The translations under genes were made by a program, and so were the position numbers. This document shows positions 1 through 7,329 of a stretch of DNA of 15,482 bases, one piece after another. This DNA is from Bacteroidales bacterium (GTDB taxonomy: Bacteria > Bacteroidota > Bacteroidia > Bacteroidales > UBA12077), in the NCBI GenBank assembly GCA_030156305.1, contig JASGMZ010000041.1:1-15482 (forward strand), in the 5' to 3' direction. Position 1 is the first letter of the stretch. Every line of letters begins with the position of its first letter. Below the pieces are notes generated by a model, which was not told where the DNA came from, did no database searches, and saw nothing but the letters and a program-made list of their open reading frames with translations.

Positions 1-74
1 ATGATTATAACGAACCTACAAACAGTATGTGGCGTACATTGGACTTATCATGGCGAGCTCCATCTGACCATTAA
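1..74 (+). CDS. 3' end of an unidentified protein-coding gene (partial)
   Basis: The reading frame that begins at base 3 is open from the window edge and ends in TAA at 72-74. It gives a tail of 23 residues that includes TNSMWRTLDLSWRAPSDH. The other two forward frames are a stop after a few codons and a frame that would run into the next gene's start. The composition (Trp, Arg, Pro) looks like a real protein end, and the next gene on the same strand starts 18 bases later. I do not recognise the family. The gene body lies outside the window, so no function is offered. Confidence 0.5.
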   Translation, partial: DYNEPTNSMWRTLDLSWRAPSDH

Positions 75-92
75 AATCAAAATTATAAACAG

Positions 93-521
93 ATGAAAAT
101 AGTATCCAATAATTTTTATTTAATATTCATTTTTTTTCTGCTTTCATCAACCTCATTACTTAGTCAGGAAAATGTGAAGATTTCAAAATGCGATCAATTA
201 TTAGATGCAGGATATGTATCTAATGGACAGGAATATAAAACGCAGCTTAACGAAAACAATAAAGCAAAATTTCACACTACATTTTATGGAGGTAGTTACT
301 ATAGAGTGATAGCATGTACAGATAATAATAATTATCCGTTGATCTTTTCTGTTTTTGATACCGAAAAGAATTTGCTTTTTTGCAATAAAGATTACCAATA
401 TACCCCTTACTGGGACTTCACTTTTTCCTCAACCATTGATTGTATTATAGAGTTTGAACTTAAAAGCGAGAAACCCATAAATGATGAAGTTTTAATGTTA
501 ATTGGTTTTAAAGAAAAATAA
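93..521 (+). CDS. small secreted four-cysteine protein, function unknown
   Basis: This encodes 142 residues. The first ~24 form a clear signal peptide: a Lys near the start, then a hydrophobic run (YLIFIFFLL) and a small/polar region ending near LLSQ, so export to the periplasm or beyond is likely. The mature part is about 118 residues, polar and aromatic-rich, with four cysteines (C33, C75, C97, C117) that could form two disulfides. The central stretch FHTTFYGGSYYRVIAC followed by LIFSVFDTEKNLLF and YWDFTF looks like a compact beta-sandwich; I infer this from alternating hydrophobic residues. I have an impression of similar short exported proteins in other Bacteroidota but cannot name a function. 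It lies 47 bases upstream of the ABC transporter gene on the same strand, so co-transcription is possible. There is no obvious Shine-Dalgarno site before the ATG, as is usual in this phylum. Confidence 0.75.
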   Translation: MKIVSNNFYLIFIFFLLSSTSLLSQENVKISKCDQLLDAGYVSNGQEYKTQLNENNKAKFHTTFYGGSYYRVIACTDNNNYPLIFSVFDTEKNLLFCNKDYQYTPYWDFTFSSTIDCIIEFELKSEKPINDEVLMLIGFKEK

Positions 522-568
522 TCGTATTTTCGTATACATCAACCTTTACAGGACTTTAAAAACAACCT

Positions 569-3500
569 ATGAGCGAGCAAATATTAAAAGCATTAATGCA
601 ACTTTTTGCAATTATTGCACATCCCTCAAGCGATGCAAAAGAACGTAGGTCTATTGTAGAATATTTTCTAAAACGACAATTAAATCAGGAAACTGTAAAA
701 ACTTATTTAAAAGTTTTTGATGATTATTATAAAATACACCAACAGAAACTTAGCGAAAAAAGCAAACGTAAAAAACGCACCGCATCAAGCTCGGTAAGGG
801 TTTTAAAAATCTGTACGCAAATCAATGAAGAGTTAACACAAAGGCAAAAACATGTTGTTTTAGTACAGCTATTAGAATTTGTAAAATCGGGCAGGGAAAT
901 TACCGAGCAAGAAATGGCTTTTGTTACTACTGTTGCTGACAGTTTTCATATACAACAAGAGGAATACAAGGAAATTGAAGATTATGTTTTCTTTGGTGCC
1001 GACAGATTGCCAGATACCAAAAAACTTCTGATAATTGACCATAACAAAAACTTTTCGCACGATAAAGTTTTTCATATGGAACATCCTTTGCTTGAAGGGC
1101 AATTAAGGGTTCTGGAAGTTTCATCCGCCAATATGTATTATATTAAATACATTGGCGAAAGCGAATTATATCTTAACGGCCAACTTCTCGAGCAAGAAAA
1201 AGTTTATGTATTAAATAACGGAGCTTCGATTCGAAATCGCAAAATACGTCCTATTTATTATGGCGATATCATTAGTCAATTTAATATTGACCGAATAAAA
1301 ACAAGAATTTTATTTGAAGCCAAAGGCATAAAATACCGATTTAAATCAGGAGCTATTGGATTACATACCTTAAATTTTACAGAAGAATCAGGACATTTGG
1401 TAGGAATTATGGGAGCCAGTGGTGCAGGAAAATCAACCCTTTTGAATGTACTTAACGGAACTTCTACACCTACCGAAGGGAAAGTACTGGTTAATGGAAT
1501 TAATGTTCATACAGAAAAAGAGGAAATTGAAGGGCTAATTGGCCATGTTTCACAAGATGATTTGCTTATTGAGGAATTAACCGTTTATCAGAATTTATAT
1601 TATAATGCCAAATTATGTTTTGATAATTATACAGAAGAGCAAATACAGGAAGCAGTATTCGATGTACTGGAAAATTTAGGACTATATGATATCCGTGATA
1701 TTGAAGTAGGAACACCATTAAATAAAAAAATTAGCGGGGGACAACGTAAACGACTAAATATAGCATTAGAATTAATACGGGAACCGGCTGTACTTTTTCT
1801 TGATGAACCCACATCAGGGTTATCTTCCCGCGACTCAGAGAATATTCTCGACCTGCTAAAAGAATTAACACTAAAAGGAAAACTCGTTTTTGTAGTAATT
1901 CATCAACCCTCATCGGATATTTTTAAAATGTTCGATAAATTATTAATTCTTGATAACGGAGGGTACTTAATCTACGACGGAGACCCTATTGATTCGATTA
2001 TTTATTTCAAATCCAGTATCCAGCATGCAAACTGGAGCGAAAGTGAATGCCACAGTTGCGGGAATGTTAATCCGGAACAACTTTTTAATATTATTGAAAC
2101 CAAGGTTGTCGATGAATATGGCAATTTTACCAATGAACGCAAAATATCACCCGCTGAATGGAGAGAAAATTTTGAAAAAGAAAAGAATAAAGTCGAAAAT
2201 AATCAAAAAACAGGAACATTATCGAACCATCCTAACCCTCAAAACCGCAAACTACCTGAAATTTTATTCAAAACACCCAATCGATTTAAACAATTTTCAG
2301 TGTTCGTAAAACGTGATGTTCTTTCAAAATTATCTAACACACAATACTTAATTATAAATTTTCTGGAAGCTCCTCTACTCGCATTTTTACTTGCTTATAT
2401 CATTAAATATTACAACATAAATGTTAGCAACGAAATTGGTTATACCTTAATGGAGAACAGCAATTTACCCGTATATATTTTTATGGCTGTTATCGTTGGG
2501 TTATTTATTGGCCTTACAGTAAGTGCGGAGGAAATTATTAAAGATCGCAAGATATTAAAAAGGGAAGCATTTCTTAATTTAAGCTGGGGAAGTTACTTGT
2601 TTTCTAAAATTGCTATTCAGTTTACATTATCTGCCATTCAGGCTTTAATGTTTGTAATTATTGGCAATTCAATTATGGAAATAAAAGGGATGTATTTTGA
2701 ATACTGGCTGGTGCTTTTTAGTGCATGGTGTTTTTCAAATATGTTGGGTTTAGTAATTTCTGATAGTTTTAAAACAGTGATAACCATTTACATATTAATT
2801 CCGTTTTTAATTATTCCTCAACTTATATTAAGCGGTATAACTGTTAAATTTGAAAAACTTAACCCTAACATTTCTAATCCGCGGAATATTCCTTTTTATG
2901 GAGAAATAATAACCGCTCGATGGGCTTATGAAGCTTTAGCTGTATATCAATTTAAAGAAAATGATTACGAAAAACAATTTTATCCCTATGACAAAGCAAT
3001 GAGTATTGCTGATTTTAAGAAAAATTACTGGATAAGGACCTTAAATAATAAAGTAACTTTTATTGAGCGGCATATTGACAACGACGAAAAATCAGATGAG
3101 GTGAAGCAAAACCTGGAATTGTTAAAAAATGAAATAGAAAAAGAGCTTAAAACGGAATCAGCAAAAATCATAAAATTCGAAAAAGTAGATCAACTAACCC
3201 CTCAAAAAATAAATAAAGAAACGATTAGTGGCCTGAAACATTATCTTAATATTTTAAATAAATATTATATTCAACTATACAATAAAGCCAATAGTTTAAA
3301 AGATGAGATTATCTCTGAGCATCAAAAAACTCCTGAAGACAGAGCAAAATTTATGAAGCTAAAGCGAGAAAACTATAACGATAATCTTGCCGAATTTGTA
3401 AAAAATTCCAATGAAATTAACAGGATTATTGAATATAAAGGAGAATTGTTTCAAAAAATCAATCCTATATTTTTAGATCCACCTAACAAATTTATCAAAG

Positions 3501-3682
3501 CTCATTTTTATGCCCCAAGAAAACAATTTTTAGGAAAATACTACGATACGTTTAAGGTGAATATAGCCGTTATTTGGGCAATGACTATTTTATTGTTCAT
3601 AGTCCTTTACTTCAGATTATTAAGAAAAACGCTTGACTTTTTTGAGGAAAAAAATTTAAAACGAAAAAAAATTGAACGTTAA
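569..3682 (+). CDS. ABCG-like ABC transporter half-unit with TerB-like and possible FHA-like N-terminal regions
   Basis: This encodes 1037 residues in which ATPase and membrane domain are fused in the ABCG (White/PDR) order. Residues ~1-145 are helical and resemble TerB-type domains. Residues ~150-240 look beta-rich (LYLNGQLLEQEKVYVLNNGASI) and may be FHA-like; this is inference. The ATPase (~245-485) has Walker A GASGAGKST at 282-290, signature SGGQ at 389-392, Walker B LFLDEP with D412/E413, and the switch histidine H445. A CHSC pair (C494, C497) follows, leading into NVNPEQLFNIIE. Membrane segments are predicted near 592-614, 633-655, 677-700, 712-733, 736-757 and 996-1015. The loop between the fifth and sixth is about 238 residues, charged and partly coiled-coil-like. 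ABCG proteins work as dimers, so this one probably homodimerises in the inner membrane. The substrate is unknown. Full-length proteins of this architecture occur in Bacteroidota, so nothing appears broken. Confidence 0.88.
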   Translation: MSEQILKALMQLFAIIAHPSSDAKERRSIVEYFLKRQLNQETVKTYLKVFDDYYKIHQQKLSEKSKRKKRTASSSVRVLKICTQINEELTQRQKHVVLVQLLEFVKSGREITEQEMAFVTTVADSFHIQQEEYKEIEDYVFFGADRLPDTKKLLIIDHNKNFSHDKVFHMEHPLLEGQLRVLEVSSANMYYIKYIGESELYLNGQLLEQEKVYVLNNGASIRNRKIRPIYYGDIISQFNIDRIKTRILFEAKGIKYRFKSGAIGLHTLNFTEESGHLVGIMGASGAGKSTLLNVLNGTSTPTEGKVLVNGINVHTEKEEIEGLIGHVSQDDLLIEELTVYQNLYYNAKLCFDNYTEEQIQEAVFDVLENLGLYDIRDIEVGTPLNKKISGGQRKRLNIALELIREPAVLFLDEPTSGLSSRDSENILDLLKELTLKGKLVFVVIHQPSSDIFKMFDKLLILDNGGYLIYDGDPIDSIIYFKSSIQHANWSESECHSCGNVNPEQLFNIIETKVVDEYGNFTNERKISPAEWRENFEKEKNKVENNQKTGTLSNHPNPQNRKLPEILFKTPNRFKQFSVFVKRDVLSKLSNTQYLIINFLEAPLLAFLLAYIIKYYNINVSNEIGYTLMENSNLPVYIFMAVIVGLFIGLTVSAEEIIKDRKILKREAFLNLSWGSYLFSKIAIQFTLSAIQALMFVIIGNSIMEIKGMYFEYWLVLFSAWCFSNMLGLVISDSFKTVITIYILIPFLIIPQLILSGITVKFEKLNPNISNPRNIPFYGEIITARWAYEALAVYQFKENDYEKQFYPYDKAMSIADFKKNYWIRTLNNKVTFIERHIDNDEKSDEVKQNLELLKNEIEKELKTESAKIIKFEKVDQLTPQKINKETISGLKHYLNILNKYYIQLYNKANSLKDEIISEHQKTPEDRAKFMKLKRENYNDNLAEFVKNSNEINRIIEYKGELFQKINPIFLDPPNKFIKAHFYAPRKQFLGKYYDTFKVNIAVIWAMTILLFIVLYFRLLRKTLDFFEEKNLKRKKIER

Positions 3683-3692
3683 AACATAAAAA

Positions 3693-3729
3693 AATCATCT
3701 ACATTCAAGAAACTTGAATGTAGATGATT
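3693..3729 (-). terminator. intrinsic terminator of siaB1-siaC1 (perfect 17-bp hairpin)
   Basis: Bases 3693-3709 and 3713-3729 are perfect reverse complements (17 bp) around an AAA loop. Read on the minus strand, the stem is followed by a T-run from the A-rich stretch at 3681-3692, which fits Rho-independent termination after siaC1 (stop at 3775-3777). On the plus strand the stem is followed by A's rather than T's, so it is a poor intrinsic terminator for the ABC gene. It may still act as a 3' stabilising hairpin there. It sits between two convergent genes. Confidence 0.8.
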
Positions 3730-3774
3730 AAAAAACTATTCAAATCGTATGGTAAATTCCGTAATTAGTTTCTC

Positions 3775-4155
3775 CTAATCAACAACCTCAATCATTTTGA
3801 AAGGAATTCGAATAATTGATTCATAATCTTCTCCTGCCTCAAGCATATCTTCATCATCTTCTTCATAATACCAGTTAATAATCACATCATTACGAGCTTT
3901 TTTAATCGACTCTAATTTTTTAAAAACATCTAAAATACATTTAGATGAACTGGTATTAAAATATTCTAACTGAATATTTACCGTCGTAATTTTTGGAGGA
4001 TTTTTCGAATATTCTTCAAGCCATTCAACTAATGGTCGATAAAATTCGATCGAATTTTCCGGAATTGATCTTCCTTTTATTTCAATTACACCCGTTTCAG
4101 CATTAAAATTTACTGCCGGGGTTTTTGGAGTTCCTTCAATTGAAATTGATTCCAT
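3775..4155 (-). CDS. siaC: SiaC-family regulatory phosphoprotein (DUF1987), copy 1
   Basis: This 126-residue protein matches the SiaC/DUF1987 family: an N-terminal beta region (TPAVNFNAETGVIEIKGRSIPE), the core motif LEYFNTSSSKCILDVF, and a C-terminal WYYEEDDEDMLEAGEDY stretch ending in a short hydrophobic strand. In Pseudomonas aeruginosa, SiaC is phosphorylated on Thr68 by the kinase SiaB and dephosphorylated by SiaA. The unphosphorylated form binds and activates the diguanylate cyclase SiaD. Here Thr68 falls at exactly the same number inside NTSSSK, so the phosphosite appears intact. The gene follows siaB1 with a 34-base gap and ends at a strong hairpin terminator. No diguanylate cyclase or phosphatase lies nearby, so the output partner is unknown. 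The protein is cytoplasmic, as it has no signal peptide or membrane segment. The symbol is given by family resemblance. Confidence 0.87.
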   Translation of the reverse strand: MESISIEGTPKTPAVNFNAETGVIEIKGRSIPENSIEFYRPLVEWLEEYSKNPPKITTVNIQLEYFNTSSSKCILDVFKKLESIKKARNDVIINWYYEEDDEDMLEAGEDYESIIRIPFKMIEVVD

Positions 4156-4189
4156 AGGATGCTTATATTTAAGTTTTATATTTTGTTTA

Positions 4190-4735
4190 CTATATTTTAA
4201 TATTTAAAATAAAAAAAGAATAATTTGTATTATAATCATTAAATTCATAATCTATATGTCCGTCTGTTCTTCGCGCAATATCAATTAATCCTAAACCTCC
4301 TCCACCTTTATCAGAAAATTTTTGATTATTTAATACAAACTTATACAATTCTTTTAATTCATCTCTTGATAAAGATTTTATTTTATCCAATCTTTCTTGT
4401 AAACTTTTAATTTTTTCAGCTTTGATGAAATTACCTGTTTGAATTTGGTATTGATCATCAATTTTTGAAACGACAAATATGCCAAAATGAATATCCAGCC
4501 CGCTGTTAAACTCACCCGGTAAATCATCAACATGATGATAAAGATTTTGCAAACTTTCTACTAAAACATTATATATTTTCTTTTTAGTAATTGACTTATC
4601 AATAACATGATCAAGTTTTGTTTCAACTACTCCAAGTACATTTGTAATTAATTGTGCAGTAATGCTTCCTTTATATGCCAAAAGCACTTCACCATCATTC
4701 ATTTTAGAAAATTGCTCGTCGATATCAAAGCTCAT
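4190..4735 (-). CDS. siaB: SiaB-family protein kinase (DUF6272), copy 1
   Basis: This 181-residue cytoplasmic protein resembles SiaB, a Ser/Thr kinase built on the HATPase (GHKL) fold that phosphorylates SiaC. Residues ~10-45 (EVLLAYKGSITAQLITNVL) match the family's N-terminal strand and helix. The N-box is VESLQNLYHH, with E60 and N64 placed to coordinate Mg-ATP. The glycine-rich ATP lid is KGGGGLGLIDIARR at 143-156. A helical region at 105-137 (SLQERLDKIKSLSRDELKELYKFV) separates them. It is transcribed first, 34 bases ahead of its presumed substrate siaC1, from a well-formed promoter at 4918-4946. That gives a leader of about 175 bases. All the family's nucleotide-binding motifs look intact. 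The SiaB assignment rests on motif recognition and on the neighbouring SiaC. Confidence 0.85.
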   Translation of the reverse strand: MSFDIDEQFSKMNDGEVLLAYKGSITAQLITNVLGVVETKLDHVIDKSITKKKIYNVLVESLQNLYHHVDDLPGEFNSGLDIHFGIFVVSKIDDQYQIQTGNFIKAEKIKSLQERLDKIKSLSRDELKELYKFVLNNQKFSDKGGGGLGLIDIARRTDGHIDYEFNDYNTNYSFFILNIKI

Positions 4736-4917
4736 ATAGGCTTTCTCTTTATTTCTTTAACAAGTTGTATAAAATTAAAACATTTTTATCCGTAAAACAA
4801 ATATTATTAAAGATTGGTTCACGATTTAATTTCGATACTAATGATCAATCATCAATACATTTTATTGTATTACAGAAAATTTACGGATATTAAAATTAAA
4901 CAAGTTCTCTGAGCTTT

Positions 4918-4946
4918 CAAAATTATTTTTTTTAATCGACCCCAAA
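4918..4946 (-). promoter_or_regulatory. promoter for siaB1-siaC1
   Basis: Read on the minus strand, this has TTTG (4946-4943), 17 bases, then TAATTTTG (4925-4918), an exact TAnnTTTG box. This is the Bacteroidota housekeeping -33/-7 pattern. Transcription would start near 4912, leaving a leader of about 175 bases before the siaB1 ATG at 4735. The -33 box lies within the T-run of the terminator at the end of the preceding gene. Confidence 0.65.
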
Positions 4947-4970
4947 AACCGGATGAATGGCCGTTTTTTT
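4944..4970 (-). terminator. probable intrinsic terminator after rlmL
   Basis: On the minus strand the sequence reads A-run, CGG, a short loop, CCG, then a T-run (4948-4944). It lies 20-45 bases after the rlmL stop codon at 4990. The GC part of the stem is short (about 3-4 bp with a bulged base), extended by A-T pairs, so the terminator is moderate at best. Its T-run doubles as the -33 region of the siaB1 promoter. Confidence 0.5.
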
Positions 4971-4989
4971 AGTACGAAAAATTTTTCGC

Positions 4990-6153
4990 CTATATTTTAA
5001 ATTTTCGTTTTTTGCTTCCCTGATATATGTCATATTTCAAAAATTTACACTCCAAAGGCCCATTATACAAGGTTATTTTATTGGAAGGTTTTAGGCCAAT
5101 GTATTTAATGGCATTAAGATTACTGCTTAGTAACCAGATACTATATCCTTGATATTTATCTTTAAACAAATCGCCCAAAGTGCTATAAAAATCTTGAATA
5201 TTTGTTTTCTTTAATCTTTCACCATAGGGCGGATTTGTTATAATGGTTCCCTTCTCATTTTCTGGTGGAGTGTAATTTTCGATAGGGGTTATATTTAAAT
5301 CTATTTTACGTTTTAATGCTGCATTAGAAATATTTTCCCTGGCAATACGAATAGCTATTTCGGAAATATCAGAACCTATAATTTTAGATTTAAATGTTTT
5401 GGTTTCTGATTCTTCTTCATAAATTTTTTCAAATAATTCACTATCAAAATCTTTCCATGATTCAAAACCAAATTTTTGTCGGTAAATGCCGGGAGGGATT
5501 CCATAAGCAATCATTGCTGCTTCAATAAGCAACGTTCCTGAACCACACATAGGATCGATAAAATTACTTTTAAAATCCCAATCTGATAATAAAATCATTC
5601 CAGCAGCCAACACTTCATTCAAAGGTGCTTTAGTAGCTTTTATTCTGTATCCTCTTTTATGTAATGATTCGCCAGAGCTATCCAGAGATAATGTACATAT
5701 ATTATCAGAAATGTGGATATTTATTTGTACATCAGGATTTTCAGTTTCTACATAAGGCCTTTTCTTATATTTTTCTCTAAATTGATCTACAATAGCATCT
5801 TTTACTTTTAAGGCGACATATTTTGAGTGTGAAAAATGTTGTGAATAAACAACGCTATCAATAGCAAATGTTTGATGTACATCAAATATGGTATCCCAGG
5901 GAATAGATTTTACAGCATCATATAATTCAATCTCATGTTGAGCTTTAAATTCGGCGATAGGCTTTAAAATTTTAAGCGCTGTTCGCAAATGAAAATTGGC
6001 TTTGTACATTAAGGCTTTATCTCCGTAAAATTCGACTCCCCTATTGCCAATACTAATATTAGAAGCTCTTAGATGTATTAACTCTTTTTTTAAAACATCT
6101 TCCAGTCCATGGAAGGTTTTAGCAAACATTTTAAATTTTTGTTCTTCTTTCAC
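4990..6153 (-). CDS. rlmL: THUMP-domain class I rRNA methyltransferase, RlmL-like (N2-guanine 23S rRNA)
   Basis: This 387-residue protein begins with FHGLEDVLKKELIHL and GNRGVEFYG, the hallmark of the THUMP-linked N-terminal ferredoxin-like domain. The THUMP RNA-binding domain covers ~45-160, followed by LHKRGYR (165-170) and KAPLNEVLAAGMI. The Rossmann methyltransferase domain has the SAM-binding motif DPMCGSGT at 200-207 and the catalytic NPPY at 307-310, which marks N-methylation of a base amino group. Size and architecture match the short RlmL/YpsC form (m2G2445 in E. coli numbering) rather than the long RlmKL fusion. The longest frame starts at a GTG (6153-6151). An in-frame ATG at 6129, eight codons later, gives MFAKTFHGLEDVL and is an equally plausible start. 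It follows the nadR-type kinase by 11 bases, so it appears to be the last gene of the pnuC operon. TrmN-like tRNA specificity cannot be excluded. Confidence 0.85.
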   Translation of the reverse strand: MKEEQKFKMFAKTFHGLEDVLKKELIHLRASNISIGNRGVEFYGDKALMYKANFHLRTALKILKPIAEFKAQHEIELYDAVKSIPWDTIFDVHQTFAIDSVVYSQHFSHSKYVALKVKDAIVDQFREKYKKRPYVETENPDVQINIHISDNICTLSLDSSGESLHKRGYRIKATKAPLNEVLAAGMILLSDWDFKSNFIDPMCGSGTLLIEAAMIAYGIPPGIYRQKFGFESWKDFDSELFEKIYEEESETKTFKSKIIGSDISEIAIRIARENISNAALKRKIDLNITPIENYTPPENEKGTIITNPPYGERLKKTNIQDFYSTLGDLFKDKYQGYSIWLLSSNLNAIKYIGLKPSNKITLYNGPLECKFLKYDIYQGSKKRKFKI

Positions 6154-6164
6154 GTATGGATATT

Positions 6165-6689
6165 TTATTTAGCTATTTGAAAAAAATCTTCAACCGCAGT
6201 TACAGCATTCTGCATTCGTTGATCACTTTTTCCTGCAATTATTTTATATGGGAAATGATATTCATCTAATTCATGCGTATATATATCAAACAATTTATTT
6301 CTCATTTCTCCTCCATTTTCTCTTACAGAATCGGGTATCCATGGGACATCTGTATTACAAAGCAAAAACAAATCAATAGAACTTTCTTTTATTTTTTTTT
6401 CAAGCCAATGGGGTACTTTTTGATAAACCACCCTAAACCAAACTTTTGTAATAATTAAATAAGTATCGTAAAATAACCATTGATCTGCTTTTTTAAGATA
6501 CTTTTTTTCCTGTTCGATTTGTTTTTGTGCAATATGCTCCACATCCTGAAAAGTATAGGGACGATTTAAATTTGCAATATAATCACGAGCATACTCAGGA
6601 ATCCATAGTGAATTAAAATAGTTAGCCAAATATTTTGCCAATTCGGTTTTTCCTGTGGATTCAGGGCCAATTAAAACCACCTTTTTCAT
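6165..6689 (-). CDS. nadR: NadR-type ribosylnicotinamide kinase (P-loop ATPase)
   Basis: From the ATG at 6689 this gives 174 residues starting MKKVVLIGPESTGKT. The P-loop GPESTGKT (residues 8-15) is at the very N-terminus, then LAKYLANYFNSLWIPEYARDYI, the form seen in the C-terminal kinase domain of NadR. A DTYLIITKVWF strand (Walker B-like Asp) and LLCNTDVPWIPDSVREN follow. It should phosphorylate nicotinamide riboside to NMN in the cytoplasm, trapping the substrate imported by PnuC. A longer frame opens at 6713, but I prefer 6689. Its ATG overlaps the pnuC TGA stop in an ATGA arrangement, a GGAG lies upstream, and the extra eight residues (MEKGAKDK) are not family-like. Unlike enterobacterial NadR, there is no adenylyltransferase domain and no DNA-binding domain. 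The symbol is by domain resemblance only. Confidence 0.85.
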   Translation of the reverse strand: MKKVVLIGPESTGKTELAKYLANYFNSLWIPEYARDYIANLNRPYTFQDVEHIAQKQIEQEKKYLKKADQWLFYDTYLIITKVWFRVVYQKVPHWLEKKIKESSIDLFLLCNTDVPWIPDSVRENGGEMRNKLFDIYTHELDEYHFPYKIIAGKSDQRMQNAVTAVEDFFQIAK

Positions 6690-7282
6690 TTTGTCTTTAG
6701 CTCCTTTTTCCATTCAATATAACCAATTACAGCAAGCAAAGTATAAACGGCAAAAAGAATTACCGTGGCATATAATCCTTTATAAATATACAATCCCAAT
6801 GAAACTGAATCAACAATTATCCATATCAACCAATGTTCGATAATTTTTCGGGCAAGCATCCAGGTAGCCACAAAACTTCCTGCGGTGGTAAAAGCATCCC
6901 AATAAGGTATTTCAGAATCAGTGAAATTAATAAGAATAAATGCAATGATACCAAATAGAACTGCTGTTGCCACAGCAATATATAGTAATCTTCGATATCC
7001 TGCGTTAGATATTTTAAGGTCATCTTTTTTTGTACTTTTGCCTCCAAATAGCCAAAAATACCAGCCATAAATACTAACTACCAGATAGTAAACCTGCAAG
7101 CCCATATCGGCATAGAATTTAGTAACAAAAAAGACGTAAATATATAATGCAGAGGTAATTAGGCCTATAGGCCAACACCAAATATTTTGTTTAATAGATA
7201 AAATAATATACAATAAACCAAATAGTGCCCCTAAAAGCTCAATATAATTATTAAAAATCCAAAACAATATCTGTTCCAGCAT
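6686..7282 (-). CDS. pnuC: PnuC-family nicotinamide riboside transporter
   Basis: This 198-residue inner-membrane protein has about seven hydrophobic segments. It also has the tryptophan-rich signatures of PnuC: IKQNIWCWPIGLI near residues 30-42, YYLVVSIYGWYFWLFG near 65-80, WDAFTTAGSFVATWMLARKIIEHWLIWIIVD at ~129-158, then SLGLYIYKGLYATVILFAVY. PnuC carries vitamin-B3-type nucleosides across the membrane by facilitated diffusion, with uptake driven by intracellular phosphorylation. The next gene, a NadR-type kinase, overlaps the pnuC stop codon by one ATGA and supports nicotinamide riboside as substrate. The related thiamine transporter PnuT is less likely, because no thiamine kinase and no TPP riboswitch-like leader is present. 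A TAnnTTTG box lies just upstream, giving a leader of under 25 bases. Confidence 0.92.
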   Translation of the reverse strand: MLEQILFWIFNNYIELLGALFGLLYIILSIKQNIWCWPIGLITSALYIYVFFVTKFYADMGLQVYYLVVSIYGWYFWLFGGKSTKKDDLKISNAGYRRLLYIAVATAVLFGIIAFILINFTDSEIPYWDAFTTAGSFVATWMLARKIIEHWLIWIIVDSVSLGLYIYKGLYATVILFAVYTLLAVIGYIEWKKELKTK

Positions 7283-7305
7283 TATATTATAGATTTAAAA
7301 CGCTG

Positions 7306-7313
7306 CAAAGATA
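7306..7313 (-). promoter_or_regulatory. -7 promoter box for pnuC-nadR-rlmL
   Basis: On the minus strand this reads TATCTTTG, an exact match to the Bacteroidota TAnnTTTG -7 element. It starts 31 bases before the pnuC ATG. No clear -33 TTG is seen at the expected spacing, so strength is uncertain. The start site would be near 7300, leaving a leader of fewer than 20 bases with no room for a riboswitch. Confidence 0.5.
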
Positions 7314-7329
7314 TTAAAAAGTGGCAGGT

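Noticed and set aside
1989..2309. Plus-strand frame of 106 codons inside the ABC transporter gene
   Set aside because: It overlaps the transporter in another frame, has no recognisable domain, and the transporter frame is unbroken there.
3693..3729. 17-bp perfect hairpin as a mobile palindromic repeat
   Set aside because: I saw no second copy in the window, and its position after siaC1 with a T-run on the minus strand explains it as a terminator.
6690..6713. Longer start for the NadR-type kinase (182 residues)
   Set aside because: The shorter start overlaps the pnuC stop as ATGA and puts the P-loop at the expected distance from the N-terminus.
7283..7329. Riboswitch (NAD-type or TPP) upstream of pnuC
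   Set aside because: The predicted leader is under 25 bases and the whole gap is 47 bases, which is too short.
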